Source: JAQGMJ01 sp036271855
Lineage (GTDB): Bacteria; Pseudomonadota; Gammaproteobacteria; Burkholderiales; JAEUOS01
DNA length: 8,359 bases
Direction of reading: 5' to 3'
Assembly (NCBI GenBank): GCA_036271855.1
Contig: DATAZV010000280.1
Location: forward strand, 1-8,359
Shown: positions 1-6,470 of the stretch, one piece after another
How positions within the stretch are numbered: position 1 is the first letter of the stretch
Layout of the letters: each line of letters starts with the position of its first letter
The notes under the pieces: generated by a model
Seen by the model: the letters and a program-made list of their open reading frames with translations, nothing else
Databases searched by the model: none
Told to the model about the DNA's origin: nothing
Program-made: the position numbers and the translations under genes

Positions 1-1723
1 AGGTGTCGCAGGCCTGCGCCGCCACCCCGCTGCCGCCCTGGGTCAGCTCGGTCAGCAGCGCTGAAGTGGCGAGTTCGCTGCCGCCGCTGGAGGCGCGCAT
101 GCCGCGCCCGACGCCGATGGCCGCGGGGGCGTTGGCCTGGACCGCGGCGCGCAACTCCTCCATCGCCTGGCGCTGGCCGATGGCTTCAGCTTCCCAGTAG
201 CGCATCGCCACGTTCAGCAGCGGGTCCAGCAATTGGGTGCGCGCCTGCGCCGGATCGGCGCCGGCGCTGCGCTTGAAGGCCGCCTGCAGGCTGGCGATCG
301 CGGCCTGCGCCGCGGCGGACGAATAAACACCGAAGGGCGGACCGGGGCGCGGCGCGGCCGTGGAGGATGCGGGCGGGACAGACGCGGGCGGCGGCGACAC
401 GGCCGCAGGCGGCGGCGCCGGTGCTCCGGCAGGCGGCGCAGGCTTGGCGAGCATGGCGGTTTTCGGCGCCTCGGGTTCCGGCGCCTTGGGCGCGGGGGCC
501 GCTTTGGCAACCGGCTCGGGCGCTTTTGCGCTCTCGGGGGGCCGGGGCGCGGCGGCGGCGGCCGGGGCAGCGGCAGCGGCAGCGGCAACAACGGCCGGCG
601 GCGGGACCACAGGTGCAGGGGCGGCGGGTGCCGGCGGCGCGGCGGCAGCGACGGGCGCGGGCGGCGCAACAGGCGGCGCAGCCGCGGCCATCGGCACGCT
701 CCTGCCGCCCAGCTCGGCCAGCAGGCGCTGCGATTCGGCATGGCCCTGCGCCGCCGCCGCGTTCAGCCATTCCTTCGCCTTCGCCGAATTCTTGCCGACG
801 CCGCGGCCGTCCAGGTACATGCGCGCCAGGGCGTATTGCGCCGGTGCGTAGTTCGCCTTGTGGGAAGCGGCGGCCAGCCATTTGACGGCGGTGTAGTCGT
901 CGCGCTTGATGCCCGCGCCTTCCTCATACAGCTTGCCCAGCACGTACATGCCCGGCCCGTCGTCTTTGGTGGCCAGGGGCTGCGCCAGCTTCAGCGCGCG
1001 GGCAAAGTCGCCGCCCTGATAGGCGGCGAGCACGGGCGGGGTGCCGGCAGCGGGTGCGGCGGGCGGCGCAGGCGGGGCGGCTTTTGCCTGCGGCTCCGGC
1101 GCCCTGGCAGGCGGCTCGGCCTTGGCGACCGGCGCAGTGGCGGGGACCGCAGCGGGGGCGGTGGGGGCGGCGCTGGCCACCGGGGCGGCGGGCGGCGGGG
1201 GCGCGGGTGCTGCGGCGGGCGGCGGCGCGGCGGCCGGCGCGCCCAGTTCGGCCAGCAGCTTGATCGATTCGGCGTGGCCCAGCGCGGCGGCGGTCTGCAG
1301 CCACTCGCGCGCCTTCGCTTCGTTCTTGCGCACCCCGCGGCCGTCCAGGTACATGCTCGCCAGGTTGTATTGCGCGGAGGCGTTATTCGCCTTGTGGGCG
1401 GCGGCAGCGTACCACTTGACGGCGGTGGGGTCGTCGCGCTCCACGCCCTTGCCCTGCTCGTACAGCACGCCGAGCAGGTACATCGCCTGTGAATTTTCCT
1501 TCGCCGCCAGCGGCCGGGCCAGGCGCAATGCCTGCGCATAATCGCCGGCGCGATAAGCCTTGAGCGCGCCCTCCGCCTCGTTGGCGGCCAGCACAGTCGG
1601 CGGCATCAGCAGCGGCAAGGCCAGCAGCAGGGCCGGCAGCCAGTGGCGGGCCCGCGCTCGAGAGACAACTTGGGACGGTAGCCCGGCGCCGGCGGACAGA
1701 AATCCCTTGCGCCGCCGCGCCAT
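1..1723 (-). CDS. Secreted Sel1-repeat (TPR-like) protein with Ala/Pro-rich linkers, 3' end outside window
   Basis: The minus-strand frame is open from an ATG at 1723 to the window edge, giving 574 residues with no stop. Residues 1-46/47 look like a Sec signal peptide: a basic N-region, a Leu-rich core at about 29-40 and a VLA-AN cleavage site. Two Sel1 modules follow, at about 53-162 and 231-340. Each starts with an A-Y-x-x-G-D-[YF]-A-x-A-L stretch and carries two Sel1-like repeats (LG..Y..G.G[VI]..D...AVKW, then LA.MYLDGRGV.KN.AKA.EWL). The linkers at about 163-230 and 341-462 are almost entirely Ala, Pro and Lys/Glu. From about 463 the sequence is more ordinary and mostly helical-looking; I do not recognise it. 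Sel1 repeats are known as protein-interaction scaffolds; an envelope role is inferred from the signal peptide. No clear Shine-Dalgarno precedes the ATG, but no ATG, GTG or TTG lies in frame in the stretch checked upstream. The exact function is unknown. Confidence 0.85.
   Translation of the reverse strand, partial: MARRRKGFLSAGAGLPSQVVSRARARHWLPALLLALPLLMPPTVLAANEAEGALKAYRAGDYAQALRLARPLAAKENSQAMYLLGVLYEQGKGVERDDPTAVKWYAAAAHKANNASAQYNLASMYLDGRGVRKNEAKAREWLQTAAALGHAESIKLLAELGAPAAAPPPAAAPAPPPPAAPVASAAPTAPAAVPATAPVAKAEPPARAPEPQAKAAPPAPPAAPAAGTPPVLAAYQGGDFARALKLAQPLATKDDGPGMYVLGKLYEEGAGIKRDDYTAVKWLAAASHKANYAPAQYALARMYLDGRGVGKNSAKAKEWLNAAAAQGHAESQRLLAELGGRSVPMAAAAPPVAPPAPVAAAAPPAPAAPAPVVPPPAVVAAAAAAAPAAAAAPRPPESAKAPEPVAKAAPAPKAPEPEAPKTAMLAKPAPPAGAPAPPPAAVSPPPASVPPASSTAAPRPGPPFGVYSSAAAQAAIASLQAAFKRSAGADPAQARTQLLDPLLNVAMRYWEAEAIGQRQAMEELRAAVQANAPAAIGVGRGMRASSGGSELATSALLTELTQGGSGVAAQACDT
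566..587. repeat. Short GGCAGC hexanucleotide tandem repeat
   Basis: Three consecutive GGCAGC units (566-583) plus a partial fourth lie inside the second Ala/Pro linker of the Sel1 gene. On the coding strand they read as alternating GCT/GCC alanine codons. Because the unit is six bases, copy-number change would alter linker length without breaking the frame. Confidence 0.7.
704..1033 (-). repeat. Sel1 module copy 2 (internal gene duplication)
   Basis: This encodes residues of about 231-340 of the Sel1 protein and is clearly homologous, at DNA and protein level, to the segment at about 1238-1567. Both are about 330 bp and sit about 534 bp (178 codons) apart, each followed by an Ala/Pro linker. 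Shared protein blocks include MYLDGRG[V] and EWL...AAA.GHAES. Boundaries are by eye. Confidence 0.8.
1238..1567 (-). repeat. Sel1 module copy 1 (internal gene duplication)
   Basis: This encodes residues of about 53-162 of the Sel1 protein and is the N-terminal partner of the copy at about 704-1033. The best-conserved stretch is the second half, from the AQY.LA.MYLDGRG block to LLAELG. The linkers differ more than the modules, which suggests duplication of a module-plus-linker unit followed by drift of the linkers. Confidence 0.8.
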
Positions 1724-1790
1724 GGTCAGGAGAAGAAATCGAATAGGGCCACGGATGGTTATGGTACACCCGTGCGCGCCCGCCGCGCAC

Positions 1791-1824
1791 CACAAATCGG
1801 CCGCGCCATCACAAATCGGCCGCG
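1791..1824. repeat. 15-bp direct repeat CACAAATCGGCCGCG, period 19 bp
   Basis: CACAAATCGGCCGCG occurs at 1791-1805 and again, identical, at 1810-1824. The pair lies in the 104-bp gap between the membrane-protein gene (stop at 1828) and the Sel1 gene (start at 1723), so it is downstream of one and upstream of the other. It could be a small slippage duplication or a paired binding site; nothing here decides. Confidence 0.75.
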
Positions 1825-1827
1825 GCC

Positions 1828-2256
1828 TCAGCCGTTGCTCATTCTCCAGATGGTTTCGGCAATCCCGCCGAACACCAGGTACAGCACCAGGGCATAGCCG
1901 AAGGTGGCGTTGGCGATGTCGCGCACATTGGCGCGGGCGACGCCGCGGCCGCGCTCGCGCTGCGATTTCGCCAGCTTGTAGGCGCTGTAGCGCAACTGGA
2001 AATAATAGGGGACGAAAAACGCCGCCAGCGTCAGGCCCAGTTCGAGCTGGCTGCTCAGGTTCGGCAGCCAGGCCAGGCCGTAGAGTGCCGCCAGGGCGCA
2101 CATGCCGCCTTCCAGGCTGGCCAGGCCGTGCACGCCGAGCGCTTCGCCGGTGTGGATTTTCCAGCCGCGCAGGCGCTCGGCCTGCCAGCGCGTGAGCTGC
2201 GCCATGCAGGCGATATTGACGACGATGGCGATCGCGAGCCACGCCAGTATTTCCAT
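1828..2256 (-). CDS. Multi-pass membrane protein of unknown function, 142 aa
   Basis: The frame ends at a TGA (1828-1830). I place the start at the ATG at 2256: the peptide then opens directly with a hydrophobic segment (residues 1-18), and a purine-rich GAGAGGGG lies about 11 bases upstream. A TTG at 2277 in the same frame would add seven residues but would absorb that ribosome site. Further hydrophobic segments lie at about 51-65, 72-90 and 117-135, giving about four membrane passes. Basic stretches (R-rich at about 21-32 and 95-112) suggest cytoplasmic loops. I do not recognise the family. It follows mnmE by 185 bp on the same strand, with repeats and a hairpin between, so it may be separately transcribed. 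Weak resemblance in size and topology to small four-helix membrane proteins is not enough for a name. Confidence 0.75.
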   Translation of the reverse strand: MEILAWLAIAIVVNIACMAQLTRWQAERLRGWKIHTGEALGVHGLASLEGGMCALAALYGLAWLPNLSSQLELGLTLAAFFVPYYFQLRYSAYKLAKSQRERGRGVARANVRDIANATFGYALVLYLVFGGIAETIWRMSNG

Positions 2257-2307
2257 GCTCCCGTCGACCCCTCTCAAAGCGCCGGTGTGGATCTGCCTTA
2301 CCTGTGC

Positions 2308-2348
2308 TGCTTAACTGCGGTTGCTTAACTGCGGTTGCTTAACTGCGG
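2308..2348. repeat. 14-bp tandem repeat (TGCTTAACTGCGGT), nearly three copies
   Basis: Two perfect 14-bp units (2308-2321, 2322-2335) are followed by a third matching 13 of 14 bases (2336-2348). The array lies in the mnmE to membrane-protein gap, 52 bp upstream of the latter's ATG. The third copy runs directly into the hairpin at 2345-2368. Perfect copies suggest a recent or slippage-prone array. Confidence 0.9.
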
Positions 2349-2368
2349 CGCATCCCTCGCTGCGCCGC
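2345..2368. other. GC-rich hairpin between mnmE and the membrane-protein gene
   Basis: GCGGCGCA (2345-2352) and TGCGCCGC (2361-2368) form a perfect 8-bp stem with an 8-base loop. It sits about 75 bp past the mnmE stop on the minus strand. No T-run follows on the minus strand, so it does not qualify as an intrinsic terminator. It could stabilise the mRNA 3' end or pause polymerase. Confidence 0.5.
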
Positions 2369-2441
2369 CGTCATACTAGCGCGTCGCGGCGCGAAGATGA
2401 ATACCCTTACGGGAATTTACATTGCGCAGCGCGGCATCGCC

Positions 2442-3812
2442 TTACTTGCCGATGCAAAAGCGCGAAAAAATCTCGCCCAGCAGGTCGTCGGCGCTGAACT
2501 CGCCGGTGATCGCGCCCAGGGCCGCCTGGGTCAGGCGCAGCTCCTCGGCGAACAATTCCAGCGCCAGGCCCTCGGGGCGGAAATGCGCAGCCGCCGCCGT
2601 CAGGTGGCGGTGCGCCGCCGCCAGCGCGACCAGGTGGCGCTCACGCGCGAGGATCACGTCTTCGCCGGCATCCCCCAGGCCGGCGGCCTGTTTAAGCGCC
2701 TGGCGCAGCAGGTCCAGGCCGGCGCCGGTTTTTGCGGAGAGCTCGACCAAGCCGGCAGCGCTGCGCGGTGCGCGTCCCGCCAGGTCGATCTTGTTCACCA
2801 CCTGAAGGCGCGGAATCGCCGGCGGCAGACTGGCAAGCAGGGCAGCATCGGCGGCAGCATCCGGCGCCCCGGCATCGCTCAGATGCAGCACCAGGTCGGC
2901 GTGGCGAATCGCCTCGCGGGTGCGGGCGATGCCGATGCGCTCGACTTCGTCCTCGGTCTCGCGCAGGCCCGCGGTGTCGATGATGTTCAGCGGCATGCCG
3001 TCGATCAGGATGGCGCGCTCGATGCGGTCGCGCGTGGTGCCGGGCACGGCGGTGACGATCGCCACCTCCGCTCCGGCCAGCGCGTTGAGCAGCGAAGACT
3101 TGCCGACGTTGGGCAGGCCGGCCAGCACCACCGTGAGGCCGCTGCGCAGGCGCGCGCCCTGGGCGGCGCGCTGCCGCACCTCGGCCAGCGCCGCCTGCAC
3201 CCGCGCCAGGCGCTCCCAGGCTTTTTCCCGCTGCAGGAAATCCACTTCCTCCTCGGGAAAATCCAGGGTCGCCTCGACCAGCATGCGCAGGCTGATCAGC
3301 TGCTCCACCAGCGCATGCACGGCGGCGGAAAACGCGCCTTCCAGCGAACGCAGGGCGGCGCGCGCGGCAGTCTCGGAAGCGGCGGCGATCAGGTCGGCCA
3401 CGCTCTCGGCCTGCGCCAGGTCGAGCTTGTCGTTGAGGTAGGCGCGGCGGGTGAATTCACCCGGCTCGGCCAGGCGGCAGCCCAGTTCCAGGCAGCGCTT
3501 GAGCAGCAGGTTGAGCACCACGGCGCCGCCGTGGCCCTGCAGTTCCAGCACGTCTTCGCCGGTATAGGAATGCGGCGCCGGAAAGTACAGCGCGATGCCT
3601 TCGTCGATCGCCTCGCCCCGCGCGTCGCGAAAGCGCCCCAGGGTCGCCAAGCGAGGGGCCAAGGCCTTGCCGACAATAGCCTTGATCACTTCGGGCACCG
3701 CCGGGCCGGAGACCCGCAGCACGCCCACGCCCGCCGCCCCGGGGGCAGTCGCCACGGCGGCGATGGTGGCACCGGTGGCGCCGGTCTGGCTGGCCTGGCC
3801 GGCTTGTCTCAA
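2442..3812 (-). CDS. mnmE: tRNA uridine-5-carboxymethylaminomethyl modification GTPase MnmE (TrmE)
   Basis: This is the GTPase partner of MnmG (GidA). Together they install the aminomethyl-type modification at C5 of wobble U34 in several tRNAs, in the cytoplasm. At 456 residues it has the usual family length. The N-terminal tetrahydrofolate-binding domain covers about 14-130, a helical domain follows, and the G domain is embedded in it. G-motifs: G1 GLPNVGKS (232-239), G2 around PGTTRD (257-262), G3 DTAG (279-282), G4 NKID (340-343), G5 SAK (359-361). The C-terminal CIGK (453-456) carries the conserved cysteine. The start is a TTG at 3812: no ATG occurs in this frame before the conserved core, and a GAGAGGGG ribosome site (3819-3826) sits six bases upstream. 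It follows yidC by 77 bp and is probably co-transcribed with it. Confidence 0.97.
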   Translation of the reverse strand: MRQAGQASQTGATGATIAAVATAPGAAGVGVLRVSGPAVPEVIKAIVGKALAPRLATLGRFRDARGEAIDEGIALYFPAPHSYTGEDVLELQGHGGAVVLNLLLKRCLELGCRLAEPGEFTRRAYLNDKLDLAQAESVADLIAAASETAARAALRSLEGAFSAAVHALVEQLISLRMLVEATLDFPEEEVDFLQREKAWERLARVQAALAEVRQRAAQGARLRSGLTVVLAGLPNVGKSSLLNALAGAEVAIVTAVPGTTRDRIERAILIDGMPLNIIDTAGLRETEDEVERIGIARTREAIRHADLVLHLSDAGAPDAAADAALLASLPPAIPRLQVVNKIDLAGRAPRSAAGLVELSAKTGAGLDLLRQALKQAAGLGDAGEDVILARERHLVALAAAHRHLTAAAAHFRPEGLALELFAEELRLTQAALGAITGEFSADDLLGEIFSRFCIGK

Positions 3813-3832
3813 TGCGCGCCCCTCTCGATCAG

Positions 3833-3858
3833 GCGCCGCTGCCGTGTGACAGCGGCGC
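3833..3858. other. 9-bp-stem hairpin between yidC and mnmE
   Basis: GCGCCGCTG (3833-3841) and CAGCGGCGC (3850-3858) are perfect inverted repeats around an 8-base loop. On the minus-strand transcript the hairpin follows the duplicated yidC tail and ends seven bases before the mnmE ribosome site. It has no T-run, so it is not a standard intrinsic terminator. mRNA processing, attenuation or modulation of mnmE translation are possible. Confidence 0.55.
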
Positions 3859-3917
3859 TACTTCTTCCTGGCGTCGTTCGCCGCCAGTGCTACTTCTTTT
3901 TGGCGTCGTTCGCCGCC
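3857..3917 (-). repeat. Tandem duplication of the yidC 3' end including its stop codon
   Basis: The 29 bases at 3889-3917, which encode the last YidC codons and the TAG, are repeated at 3857-3885 with 27 of 29 matches (the two differences are adjacent, 3867-3868 versus 3899-3900). The period is 32 bp. Since 32 is not a multiple of three, the downstream copy lies in the -1 frame, where it reads A-A-N-D-A-R-K-K-stop, against A-A-N-D-A-K-K-K-stop in YidC. Confidence 0.9.
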
Positions 3918-5617
3918 TTCGGCTTGCCGTCGCCCGGTTCCTTCTCGGCCAGCACGCGCGAAATCCAGTATTGCTGGGTGATCGACAGCACGTTGTTCAC
4001 CACCCAGTACAGCACCAGCCCGGCGGGAAAGAAGAAAAAGAAAATGGAAAAGACGATCGGCATGAAGGTCATCATCTTCGCCTGCACCGGGTCCGGCGGG
4101 GTCGGATTCATCTTGGTCTGCAGGAACATCGAGCAGGCCATGATGATCGGCAGGATGTAATACGGGTCCTGCGCGGCGAGGTCGTGGATCCAGCCGTAGA
4201 AGGGCGCGTGGCGCATCTCGACGGTGGCCAGCAGGGACCAGTACAAGGAGATGAACACCGGGATCTGGATCACGATCGGAAAGCAGCCGCCCAGCGGGTT
4301 GATCTTCTCGGTCTTGTACAGCTCCATCATCGCCTGGTTCATTTTCATCCGGTCGCTGCCGTATTTTTCGCGGATCGCCGTCATTTTCGGCGTCACCTTT
4401 TTCATCCGCGCCATCGACTTGTACGATGCGGCGGACAGCGGCAGGAAGATCAGCTTGATGATCACGGTGAGTGCGATGATCGCCAGGCCCCAGTTGCCCA
4501 GGTAGCTGTGCAGCCACTTCAGCAACTGGTACATATAGCGCGCCGGGATGTCGAGCCAGCCGTAGTCTTTCACCCGCTCCAGGTGCGGGGCGGCGGCTTC
4601 CAGCGCATCGACCTCCTGCGGGCCGGCAAACAATTTGGCCGACAGGCTGCCGGTGGCGCCCGGGGCGATGGTGCCCACCGGCAGGAATACCCCGGCGCTG
4701 TAGACGCCCTCGCCCACCTTGCGGCTGTAGAACTCGCGGCGCGCATTGCCCTGCGGCAGCCAGGCGCTGGCGAAATAATGCTGCACCATCGACACCCAGC
4801 CGTTGTCGGCCGGGTCGATCGGCACCGGCTTGCCCTTTTCGATGTCGGAAAAATCGTCCTTCTTGAAGGTCTGGGCGTCGGTATAGAAGGCCGGGCCGGT
4901 GAAGGTGTGCATGAAGCGGGTTTCGCCCGCCGGCGCCTTGTCGTCGCGCACCAGTTGCAGGTAGGCCGAGGGCGCGATCGGCGTGGTGCCGCCGTTGCTG
5001 ATCTCGTAATTGACGTCGATCACATAGGAGCCGCGGTGGAAGGTGTAGATCTTCGCCACCTTGACCGCGCCGGCCACCGCTTCGGCGCGCACCTTCAGCT
5101 CGTTCTCGCCCGGCTTCATCTCATAAGTGCCGGGCGCCAGGGTGAAGGGGGTCTGGTGGGTCGGTAGCGCCAGGCCCTGGGCCAGCAGGCCGGTTTGCGC
5201 CGCATAACTATGGGTGCCGAACAGCACGAAGTCCTTGTCCTTGTCGTCCGAGTCCTTGTGCTTGGTGAACGACAGGTAGTCCAGGCTGGCGCCTTCGGAA
5301 GTGATGGCGGCGGTCAGCAGGTCGGTCTTGACCACGGCGTGGGTGGCGGCGCCGCTGCTGGCGACGGCCGCGCCCGGCAGGGCCGGCACGCTGTTGTTCG
5401 GCGAGCTGTTCGATGCGGAGCCGGGGGCGCCCGCCGTGCCAGGCACGGCCAGCGGCGTATTCGGCTGCGGCACCGCGCCGGGACCCGGCACCGCACTGCC
5501 GGGCACGGTGACTGCCGGCGGCGCATGCAGGGCCAGCTGCTGCTTTTGCCAGGCCTCCCACAGCATCACCAGCGAAAAAGAGAAAATGACAAACAGGATC
5601 AGTCGGCGGGTGTCCAT
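3890..5617 (-). CDS. yidC: Membrane protein insertase YidC (Oxa1/Alb3 family)
   Basis: YidC inserts and folds inner-membrane proteins, alone or with SecYEG. The 575-residue length fits the Gram-negative form with a large periplasmic domain. TM1 is at about 6-21 (after MDTRR). A Pro/Ala/Gly-rich tether covers about 30-85, and the periplasmic beta-rich domain runs to about 350. The conserved five-helix core has TM segments at about 373-395, 444-464, 486-502 and 515-540. The groove's essential basic residue (Arg in the well-studied homologues) is Lys388 here. Other family hallmarks are NPLGGCFP (440-447), WIHDL...DPYYILP (476-490) and a Phe-rich run (525-530). The C-terminus is Lys-rich (KKK). 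The ATG at 5617 matches the family N-terminus, though no strong Shine-Dalgarno is visible. It lies 66 bp after yidD in the rpmH-mnmE cluster. Confidence 0.98.
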   Translation of the reverse strand: MDTRRLILFVIFSFSLVMLWEAWQKQQLALHAPPAVTVPGSAVPGPGAVPQPNTPLAVPGTAGAPGSASNSSPNNSVPALPGAAVASSGAATHAVVKTDLLTAAITSEGASLDYLSFTKHKDSDDKDKDFVLFGTHSYAAQTGLLAQGLALPTHQTPFTLAPGTYEMKPGENELKVRAEAVAGAVKVAKIYTFHRGSYVIDVNYEISNGGTTPIAPSAYLQLVRDDKAPAGETRFMHTFTGPAFYTDAQTFKKDDFSDIEKGKPVPIDPADNGWVSMVQHYFASAWLPQGNARREFYSRKVGEGVYSAGVFLPVGTIAPGATGSLSAKLFAGPQEVDALEAAAPHLERVKDYGWLDIPARYMYQLLKWLHSYLGNWGLAIIALTVIIKLIFLPLSAASYKSMARMKKVTPKMTAIREKYGSDRMKMNQAMMELYKTEKINPLGGCFPIVIQIPVFISLYWSLLATVEMRHAPFYGWIHDLAAQDPYYILPIIMACSMFLQTKMNPTPPDPVQAKMMTFMPIVFSIFFFFFPAGLVLYWVVNNVLSITQQYWISRVLAEKEPGDGKPKAANDAKKK

Positions 5618-5683
5618 CGGGGCCAGGGTAATTTCAGGTGAGGTAGCTAAAACGGCAGGGCATGAATCGTCGGCGCGGCGCGC

Positions 5684-5905
5684 TCAAGCGCGCGGCGGCA
5701 CCGGATCATACCCGCCTGGATGAAACGGGTGGCAGCGGCACAGCCGGCGCGCCGCCAGCCAGCTGCCGCGCGCCGCGCCGTGGGTGTTCAGCGCCTCCAG
5801 CGCGTACATCGAGCAACTCGGCTCGAAGCGGCACTGGCGGCCCAGATAGGGCGACAAGGTATAGCGGTAAATCTGCACCAGCCCGACCAGCAGCTTCGCT
5901 ATCAT
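5684..5905 (-). CDS. yidD: Membrane protein insertion efficiency factor YidD
   Basis: YidD is a small inner-face membrane-associated protein that aids YidC-dependent insertion. The 73-residue product fits the family's usual length. The family signature is plain: Y-x-x-x-L-S-P-Y-L-G at about 13-22, CRFEPSCSMY (25-34) and the downstream H-G...L...RLCRCHPF...G-x-DPVP (42-70). Conserved cysteines are at 25, 31, 56 and 58. The N-terminal amphipathic stretch (IAKLLVGLVQIY) is the likely membrane anchor. Its ATG (5905) overlaps the rnpA stop codon by four bases (ATGA), a classic translational-coupling arrangement. Confidence 0.97.
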   Translation of the reverse strand: MIAKLLVGLVQIYRYTLSPYLGRQCRFEPSCSMYALEALNTHGAARGSWLAARRLCRCHPFHPGGYDPVPPRA

Positions 5906-6318
5906 CGCGAGCCCCCGCGCGGCGCCGCCAGGGCGGCAAACAGCCCCTGCAGCTCCGCATATTGCTGCGCCCGCGCCAGCGCGGTCGGGTTGCGCGTCAG
6001 GCGCAGCACCACATCACGAGGCGCCTCTCCGCTTGTGCTTTGCGCGCTTTGGCCGGCACTGCCGCCCACCGCCAGCGCAAACAGCGCGCGCGCCTGGCGC
6101 TTGATCAGGTTGCGCCGGATCGCGGTGCGGGCCAGGCGCTTGGCCACCACCATGCCGAAACGCGACACCTCAACCGGGCTGGCGCGCCAGTGCAGTGAAA
6201 AATGCTCGCTTTTCGCGCGCTCGCGGCTTTTGAACAGCGCGGCGTAGTCGTCAGGCGCCAAAGCGGGTGCGCCGCTGTGCGCAGACAGCGGTGTGGGCTC
6301 AATCAGCAAATTTGCCAC
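5902..6318 (-). CDS. rnpA: Ribonuclease P protein component
   Basis: RnpA is the protein cofactor of the RNase P ribozyme, which matures tRNA 5' ends. The 138-residue product carries the conserved FK-x-R-x-x-A...HF segment at about 29-40. The basic RNR-type helix is seen as ARTAIRRNLIKR (63-74). The strand V-V-L-R-L-T-R-N (103-110) lies near the end. A low-complexity Gly/Ser/Gln insert at about 84-100 separates the basic helix from the last strand. The first start in frame is a GTG at 6318, without a recognisable Shine-Dalgarno; this gives about ten more N-terminal residues than is usual, so a later start (for example a TTG near 6309) is possible. The stop overlaps yidD; rpmH lies 152 bp upstream. 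Confidence 0.93.
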   Translation of the reverse strand: MANLLIEPTPLSAHSGAPALAPDDYAALFKSRERAKSEHFSLHWRASPVEVSRFGMVVAKRLARTAIRRNLIKRQARALFALAVGGSAGQSAQSTSGEAPRDVVLRLTRNPTALARAQQYAELQGLFAALAAPRGGSR

Positions 6319-6348
6319 CGCCGGGAAGGGGTCTGTTGCCGAAACGAA

Positions 6349-6383
6349 GGCCGGCCGGGGGAAAAACTGCGCCGCGGCCGGCC
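6349..6383. repeat. Paired GGCCGGCC palindromes in the rpmH-rnpA gap
   Basis: The self-complementary octamer GGCCGGCC occurs at 6349-6356 and 6376-6383, 19 bases apart. Each can fold alone or pair with the other around the intervening GC/A-rich loop. It lies in the 152-bp stretch between rpmH and rnpA. It might be a processing or attenuation structure that separates abundant L34 synthesis from RnpA. No T-run follows, and such octamers also arise by chance at this GC content. Confidence 0.4.
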
Positions 6384-6470
6384 ATCTGTCCTGCGCAGCG
6401 CTTGCCTGAACTAGTCCTGCGTAGGGCCAGACGCCCAGACCAAACTGAGCGCCGCGGCCCGAACGCCGGC

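Noticed and set aside
233..1492. Plus-strand open frame of 419 codons opposite the Sel1 gene
   Set aside because: It is Gly/Arg-rich and exists because the opposite strand is GC-rich Ala/Pro coding sequence. The minus frame has a signal peptide and Sel1 motifs.
1696..1723. Twin-arginine signal in the Sel1 protein (RRRKGFL near the N-terminus)
   Set aside because: The spacing does not fit the RRxFLK motif unless Lys replaces the second Arg, and the hydrophobic core lies about 20 residues further on. A Sec signal fits better.
2345..2368. Intrinsic terminator after mnmE
   Set aside because: The stem is good, but no T-run follows on the minus strand.
2397..4160. Plus-strand open frame of 587 codons opposite mnmE and the yidC tail
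   Set aside because: It spans two genes and their gap on the other strand, and shows no family features. MnmE and YidC are unmistakable on the minus strand.
3858..4517. Minus-strand -1 frame of 219 codons inside yidC
   Set aside because: Not an independent gene: it overlaps the YidC core and has no features of its own. It is of interest only because it ends at the duplicated yidC stop.
3812..5167. Plus-strand open frame of 451 codons opposite yidC
   Set aside because: His/Arg/Asp-rich low-complexity translation typical of the antisense of a high-GC gene.
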